The position numbers were made by a program, and so were the translations under genes. From Amphiura filiformis (taxonomy: Eukaryota; Echinodermata; Ophiuroidea; Amphilepidida; Amphiuridae), in assembly GCF_039555335.1 (NCBI RefSeq), contig NC_092646.1:27209780-27273779 (forward strand): a stretch of 64,000 nt of DNA. Reading direction: 5' to 3'. The number at the start of each line of letters is the position of its first letter. The stretch's first letter is position 1. Positions 58,001 through 64,000 of this stretch are shown piece by piece. The notes under the pieces are model-generated. The model had not been told where the DNA came from. It was given only the letters and a program-made list of their open reading frames with translations, and did not search any database.

Positions 58001-61000
58001 ACTATAAGGTAAATATATAGATGGGAGGAAAAATCAACGGAAGTACAAAAGAAATCAAAATGAAGGGACCATCTTGGATTAAAATTCGTTGAATTATGAT
58101 TTCTGGTCTATACGTGCTCTGTATGGACACAGGAGGGTACAGAGGTCAAATCCGCCCCTTAGATGTCAGCGGAATGGCCTAAATTTTGGGTATGTTATAG
58201 AGTAAAGTATAAGGTAAAAATATAGATAGGAAGGAAAATCAACGGAAGTAGCAAAGAAATCAAAATGAAGGGACCATCTTGGATTAAAATTCGTTAAATC
58301 ACGTTAAAATATGGTTTCTGGTCTAGATGCGCTCTTCAGGGACTCACGAGGGTTCAGAGGTCAAGTCCGCCCCTTAGATGTCAGCAGAATGGCCCAAATT
58401 TTGAATATGTTATAGAGTAAACTATAAGGTAAAAAATATAGATGGGAGGAAAATCAACGGAAGTACAAAAGAAATCAAAATGAAGGGACCATCTTGGATT
58501 AAAATTCGTTGAATTATGATTTTTGGTCTATACGTGCTCTGTATGGACACAGGAGGGTTCAGAGGTCAAATCCGCCCCTTAGATGTCAGCAGAATGGCCC
58601 AAATTTGGGTATGTTATAGAGTAAAGTATAAGGTAAAAATATAGATAGGAAGGAAAATCAACGGAAGTAGCAAAGAAATCAAAATGAAGGGACCATCTTG
58701 GATTAAAATTCGTTAAATCACGTTCAAATATGGTTTCTGGTCTAGATGCGCTCTTCAGGGACTCACGAGGGTTCAGAGGTCAAGTCCGCCCCTTAGATGT
58801 CAGCAGAATGGCCCAAATTTTGAATATGTTATAGAGTAAACTATAAGGTAAATATATAGATGGGAGGAAAAATCAACGGAAGTACAAAAGAAATCAAAAT
58901 GAAGGGACCATCTTGGATTAAAATTCGTTGAATTATGATTTCTGGTCTATACGTGCTCTGTATGGACACAGGAGGGTACAGAGGTCAAATCCGCCCCTTA
59001 GATGTCAGCGGAATGGCCCAAATTTTGGGTATGTTATAGAGTAAAGTATAAGGTAAAAATATAGATAGGAAGGAAAATCAACGGAAGTAGCAAAGAAATC
59101 AAAATGAAGGGACCATCTTGGATTAAAATTCGTTAAATCACGTTAAAATATGGTTTCTGGTCTAGATGCGCTCTTCAGGGACTCACGAGGGTTCAGAGGT
59201 CAAGTCCGCCCTTAGATGTCAGCAGAATGGCCCAAATTTTGAATATGTTATAGAGTAAACTATAAGGTAAAAATATAGATGGGAGGAAAATCAACGGAAG
59301 TACAAAAGAAATCAAAATGAAGGGACCATCTTGGATTAAAATTCGTTGAATTATGATTTCTGGTCTATACGTGCTCTGTATGGACACAGGAGGGTTCAGA
59401 GGTCAAATCCGCCCCTTAGATGTCAGCAGAATGGCCCAAATTTTGGGTATGTTATAGAGTTAAGTATACGGTAAAAATATAGATAGGAAGGAAAATCAAC
59501 GGAAGTAGCAAAGAAATCAAAATGAAGGGACAATCTTGGATTAAAATTCGTTAAATCACGTTAAAATATGGTTTCTGGTCTAGATGCGCTCTGCAGGGAC
59601 TCACGAGGGTTCAGAGGTCAAGTCCGCACCTTAGATGTCAGCAGAATGGCCCAAATTTTGAATATGTTATAGAGTAAACTATAAGGTAAATATATAGATG
59701 AGAGGAAAAATCAACGGAAGTACAAAAGAAATCAAAATGAAGGGACCATCTTGGATTAAAATTCGTTGAATTATGATTTCTGGTCTATACGTGCTCTGTA
59801 TGGACACAGGAGGGTACAGAGGTCCAATCCGCCCCTTAGATGTCAGCGGAATGGCCCAAATTTTGGGTATGTTATATAGTAAAGTATAAGGTAAAAATAT
59901 AGATAGGAAGGAAAATCACCGGAAGTAGCAAAGAAATCAAAATGAAGGGACCATCTTGGATTAAAATTCGTTAAATCACGTTAAAATATGGTTTCTGGTC
60001 TAGATGCGCTCTTCAGGGACTCACGAGGGTTCAGAGGTCAAGTCCGCCCTTAGATGTCAGCAGAATGGCCCAAATTTTGAATATGTTATAGAGTAAACTA
60101 TAAGGTAAAAAATATAGATGGGAGGGAAAATCAACGGAAGTACAAAAGAAATCAAAATGAAGGGACCATCTTGGATTAAAATTCGTTGAATTATGATTTT
60201 TGGTCTATACGTGCTCTGTATGGACACAGGAGGGTTCAGAGGTCAAATCCGCCCCTTAGATGTCAGCAGAATGGCCCAAATTTGGGTATGTTATAGAGTA
60301 AAGTATAAGGTAAAAATATAGATAGGAAGGAAAATCAACGGAAGTAGCAAAGAAATCAAAATGAAGGGACCATCTTGGATTAAAATTCGTTAAATCACGT
60401 TAAAATATGGTTTCTGGTCTAGATGCGCTCTTCAGGGACTCACGAGGGTTCAGAGGTCAAGTCCGCCCCTTAGATGTCAGCAGAATGGCCCAAATTTTGA
60501 ATATGTTATAGAGTAAACTATAAGGTAAAAATATAGATGGGAGGGAAAATCAACGGAAGTACAAAAGAAATCAAAATGAAGGGACCATCTTGGATTAAAA
60601 TTCGTTGAATTATGATTTCTGGTCTATACGTGCTCTGTATGGACACAGGAGGGTTCAGAGGTCAAATCCGCCCCTTAGATGTCAGCAGAATGGCCCAAAT
60701 TTTGGGTATGTTATAGAGTAAAGTATACGGTAAAAATATAGATAGGAAGGAAAATCAACGGAAGTAGCAAAGAAATCAAAATGAAGGGACCATCTTGGAT
60801 TAAAATTCGTTAAATCACGTTAAAATATGGTTTCTGGTCTAGATGCGCTCTGCAGGGACTCACGAGGGTTCAGAGGTCAAGTCCGCCCCTTAGATGTCAG
60901 CAGAATGGCCCAAATTTTGAATATGTTATAGAGTAAACTATAAGGTAAAAATATAGATGGGAGGGAAAATCAACGGAAGTACAAAAGAAATCAAAATGAA

Positions 61001-61820
61001 GGGACCAGCTTGGATTAAAATTCGTTGAATTATGATTTCTGGTCTATACGTGCTCTGTATGGACACAGGAGGGTTCAGAGGTCAAATCCGCCCCTTAGAT
61101 GTCAGCAGAATGGCCCAAATTTTGGGTATGTTATAGAGTAAAGTATAAGGTAAAAATATAGATAGGAAGGAAAATCAACGGAAGTAGCAAAGAAATCAAA
61201 ATGAAGGGACCATCTTGGATTAAAATTCGTTAAATCACATTAAAATATGGTTTCTGGTCTAGATGCGCTCTGCAGGGACTCACGAGGGTTCAGAGGTCAA
61301 GTCCGCACCTTAGATGTCAGCAGAATGGCCCAAATTTTGAATATGTTATAGAGTAAACTATAAGGTAAATATATAGATGGGAGGAAAAATCAACGGAAGT
61401 ACAAAAGAAATCAAAATGAAGGGACCATCTTGGATTAAAATTCGTTGAATTATGATTTCTGGTCTATACGTGCTCTGTATGGACACAGGAGGGTACAGAG
61501 GTCAAATCCGCCCCTTAGATGTCAGCAGAATGGCCCAAATTTTGGGTATGTTATAGAGTAAAGTATAAGGTAAAAATATAGATAGGAAGGAAAATCAACG
61601 GAAGTAGCAAAGAAATCAAAATGAAGGGACCATCTTGGATTAAAATTCGTTAAATCACGTTAAAATATGGTTTCTGGTCTAGATGCGCTCTTCAGGGACT
61701 CACGAGGGTTCAGAGGTCAAGTCCGCCCCTTAGATGTCAGCAGAATGGCCCAAATTTTGAATATGTTATAGAGTAAACTATAAGGTAAAAATATAGATGG
61801 GAGGGAAAATCAACGGAAGT
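55100..61820 (+). repeat. ~3.36-kb higher-order repeat, two consecutive copies
   Basis: Variants recur in the same order about 3357 bp apart: ACGTTCAAATATGG at 55361 and 58720, AGTTAAGTATACGG at 56101 and 59458, CCAGCTTGG near 57650 and 61006. The intervening pattern of GGGTACAGAGG, TTTTTGGTC, CGCACCTTAG and TATATAGTAAAG variants also repeats dimer by dimer. Eight A-B dimers (16 monomers) form the unit; parts of it also appear left (from 52.6 kb) and right (to 62.9 kb). Confidence 0.85.
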
Positions 61821-63177
61821 ACAAAAGAAATCAAAATGAAGGGACCATCTTGGATTAAAATTCGTTGAATTATGATTTCTGGTCTATACGTGCTCTGTAT
61901 GGACACAGGAGGGTTCAGAGGTCAAATCCGCCCCTTAGATGTCAGCAGAATGGCCCAAATTTTGGGTATGTTATAGAGTAAAGTATACGGTAAAAATATA
62001 GATAGGAAGGAAAATCAACGGAAGTAGCAAAGAAATCAAAATGAAGGGACCATCTTGGATTAAAATTCGTTAAATCACGTTAAAATATGGTTTCTGGTCT
62101 AGATGCGCTCTGCAGGGACTCACGAGGGTTCAGAGGTCAAGTCCGCCCCTTAGATGTCAGCAGAATGGCCCAAATTTTGAATATGTTATAGAGTAAACTA
62201 TAAGGTAAAAATATAGATGGGAGGGAAAATCAACGGAAGTACAAAAGAAATCAAAATGAAGGGACCATCTTGGATTAAAATTCGTTGAATTATGATTTCT
62301 GGTCTATACGTGCTCTGTATGGACACAGGAGGGTTCAGAGGTCAAATCCGCCCCTTAGATGTCAGCAGAATGGCCCAAATTTTGGGTATGTTATAGAGTA
62401 AAGTATAAGGTAAAAATATAGATAGGAAGGAAAATCAACGGAAGTAGCAAAGAAATCAAAATGAAGGGACCATCTTGGATTAAAATTCGTTAAATCACAT
62501 TAAAATATGGTTTCTGGTCTAGATGCGCTCTGCAGGGACTCACGAGGGTTCAGAGGTCAAGTCCGCACCTTAGATGTCAGCAGAATGGCCCAAATTTTGA
62601 ATATGTTATAGAGTAAACTATAAGGTAAATATATAGATGAGAGGAAAAATCAACGGAAGTACAAAAGAAATCAAAATGAAGGGACCATCTTGGATTAAAA
62701 TTCGTTGAATTATGATTTCTGGTCTATACGTGCTCTGTATGGACACAGGAGGGTACAGAGGTCAAATCCGCCCCTTAGATGTCAGCGGAATGGCCCAAAT
62801 TTTGGGTATGTTATATAGTAAAGTATAAGGTAAAAATATAGATAGGAAGGAAAATCACCGGAAATAGCAAAGAAATCAAAATGAAGGGACCATCTTGGAT
62901 TAAAATTTGTTAAATCACGTCAAAATATGGTTTCTGGTCTAGATGCGCTCTTCAGGGACTCACGAGGGTTCAGAGGTCAAGTCCGCCCCTTAGATGTCAG
63001 CAGAATGGCCCAAATTTTGAATATGTTATAGAGTAAACTATAAGGTAAAAATATAGATGGGAGGGAAAATCAACGGAAGTAGCAAAGAAATCAAAATGAA
63101 GGACCATCTTGGATTAAAATTCGTTAAATCACGTTAAAATATGGTTTCTGGTCTAGATGCGCTCTGCAGGGACTCAC

Positions 63178-63452
63178 CCGGGAAGGTGGTCTTTGTTCAG
63201 CAGATATAGTTAGGATAATCAAAGTAAGTAGGTAGCAAATTAATTAAAATGTCACTTAATAAAAAAAATGTCAAATAAAAATCGAATAATCAAATTTTTC
63301 AATTCTCAATTTTGGATGCAGGAGGGAAACAGTAAACTCAAAATCAATTGTGAAGAGCCTTATTCTAAAAGCAAACTCATTTCCATTTTGATTGAGCCAA
63401 TAACTGGATTTAAAAGATGTTATTTAGAACAATATTATAGATTGATCTTTTT
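63178..63452. other. Sequence beyond the array, nothing recognised
   Basis: The first non-satellite DNA after the array. A 65-codon frame (63268-63465) lies here and runs into the next element; it has no recognisable domain. Confidence 0.4.
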
Positions 63453-63897
63453 TAATGCCAAGTAAAATATAAAAAAAACATGTATAAAAAAAAAAGAGGA
63501 AGAGGGGCTTTCTTATTTTCAATTTTTTATCGTAAAATCAGTGTAAACACCCTACTTAGGCATTAATAGCTGTGCAATAATTATGAGCCGGGGGGGTAAA
63601 ATTTTCGAACGGCTCGCCAAAAATCGCTTGCCCCCCCCCTTACATGTACACATGCCAAATTTTGGGGATCCCAATTTGCAAACCTTAAATGTTCTAGATA
63701 TGTTGTGAGCGCAGCGAGCAGGAAAATTTGCATATTAAAGTGTTTCATGAATGTGTGCCTAAATCGCTTGCCCCCCCCCTCGGCTCGCCAAAATTGCTTC
63801 CCCCCTTTTTCGGCTCGCCAAAAATTTCTTGAAGAATTGAAGAAACCTCAAAAAAGGAAGCTGGAGGGGATGTGAAACATGTTTATTTTGTCTAATT
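63453..63897. mobile_element. Foldback element, CATGTTTCACGTCC family, interrupted copy
   Basis: The left arm has TGCCAAGTAAAATATAAAAA then ACATGTATAAA and GAGGAAGAGGGGCTTTC; the right arm has GAAGAAACCTC, GGAGGGGATGTGAAACATGT and TTTATTTTGTCTAATTTTG. Compared with the copy at 11652 it is interrupted by the element at 63568. Confidence 0.7.
63568..63830. repeat. Dispersed GCTGTGCAATAATTATG repeat, copy 4, nested
   Basis: Starts AGCTGTGCAATAATTATGAG, then GGTAAAATTTTCGAACGGCT and CGCCAAAAATCGCTTG with C runs, and further CGGCTCGCCAAAA units at the end. It is inserted in the middle of the foldback at 63453. Confidence 0.7.
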
Positions 63898-64000
63898 TTG
63901 CATAACAATATAAACATAAATAATATACAAAACATCAATAATACAAATAGGTATAATAGGTTGCATTGCTTATATTACTCAAGGTTTATTAGAAAAATGC

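Larger units (their letters stand above)
32752..63177 (+). repeat. 30.4-kb tandem satellite array of two monomer types
   Basis: About 145 head-to-tail monomers in one orientation, each recognisable by CAGAATGGCCCAAATTT, AAGGTAAAAATATAGAT, GAAATCAAAATGAAGGGACC, ATCTTGGATTAAAATTCGTT and TTTCTGGTCTA. Type A (about 205 bp) has TTCGTTGAATTATG and CTATACGTGCTCTGTATGG. Type B (about 215 bp) has TTCGTTAAATCACGTTAAA and CTAGATGCGCTCTG(T/C)AGG. The array begins inside a monomer after GTGCAGCAG and ends at GGGACTCAC within a B unit. No spacers, no inversions and no transposon insertion were seen. It encodes nothing; the short minus-strand frames at 50364 and 59193 are the same monomer-derived shadow. 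Confidence 0.98.
38861..63177 (+). repeat. Satellite domain 2: alternating A-B dimers (~420 bp), subfamily 2
   Basis: Diagnostic words are TGGACACAGGAGGGTTC (A), CTCTGCAGGG or CTCTTCAGGG (B), with TTTTGGGTATG following A and TTTTGAATATG following B, and GAAGTAGCAAAG linking A to B. Alternation is nearly strict; exceptions include an A-A junction near 47980 and B-B junctions near 49600, 51300 and at the terminus near 63070. Confidence 0.92.

Noticed and set aside
32752..63177. CRISPR-like regular repeats
   Set aside because: Units are contiguous and diverge along their whole length; there are no unique spacers, and the surroundings are eukaryotic.

Overview
The window looks like nuclear DNA from a marine invertebrate deuterostome, most likely an echinoderm. 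That is inference. It rests on a spliced animal-type gene with GT-AG introns, a Jockey/CR1-type LINE fragment, many short inverted-repeat transposons, degenerate TTAGGG tracts, and unusually dense use of the word TAGGCCTA in the first 4 kb. A run of exactly 200 N (13001-13200) marks a scaffold join of unknown true length. I see no rRNA, tRNA, CRISPR, operon or prokaryotic gene.

Layout. Positions 1-13000 are gene-free and made of nested, mostly non-autonomous transposons, including several families flanked by TTAA, a 2.85-kb TTAA-flanked composite, foldbacks, and a telomere-like tract between inverted arms. After the gap, 13790-15614 holds a 5'-truncated, frameshifted LINE whose 3' UTR is split by a 375-bp hAT-like MITE with a perfect 8-bp target duplication. 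The only convincing host gene lies at about 17232-23164 (+ strand). It is an MFSD6-like major facilitator transporter in at least four exons, and its introns carry several MITEs or foldbacks. Positions 23165-32750 are again transposon-rich; they include two more MITEs with 8-bp target duplications and a 2.1-kb element built of about 110-120-bp tandem units.

The dominant feature is 32752-63177, a 30.4-kb head-to-tail satellite array nearly half the window long. It has two related monomers, A (about 205 bp) and B (about 215 bp, carrying a 10-bp internal duplication). In the proximal 6 kb A and B are mixed irregularly. Beyond about 38.8 kb a different subfamily takes over, and A and B alternate to give a 420-bp dimer. 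The dimers are organised into higher-order repeats: a roughly 2.1-kb unit (5 dimers) in three consecutive copies around 41.3-47.6 kb, and a roughly 3.36-kb unit (8 dimers) in two consecutive copies around 55.1-61.8 kb. The array stops abruptly inside a monomer, and ordinary dispersed repeats resume. This multi-level architecture is the most interesting thing in the window and is a candidate centromeric, pericentromeric or other heterochromatic satellite; the sequence alone cannot show function.
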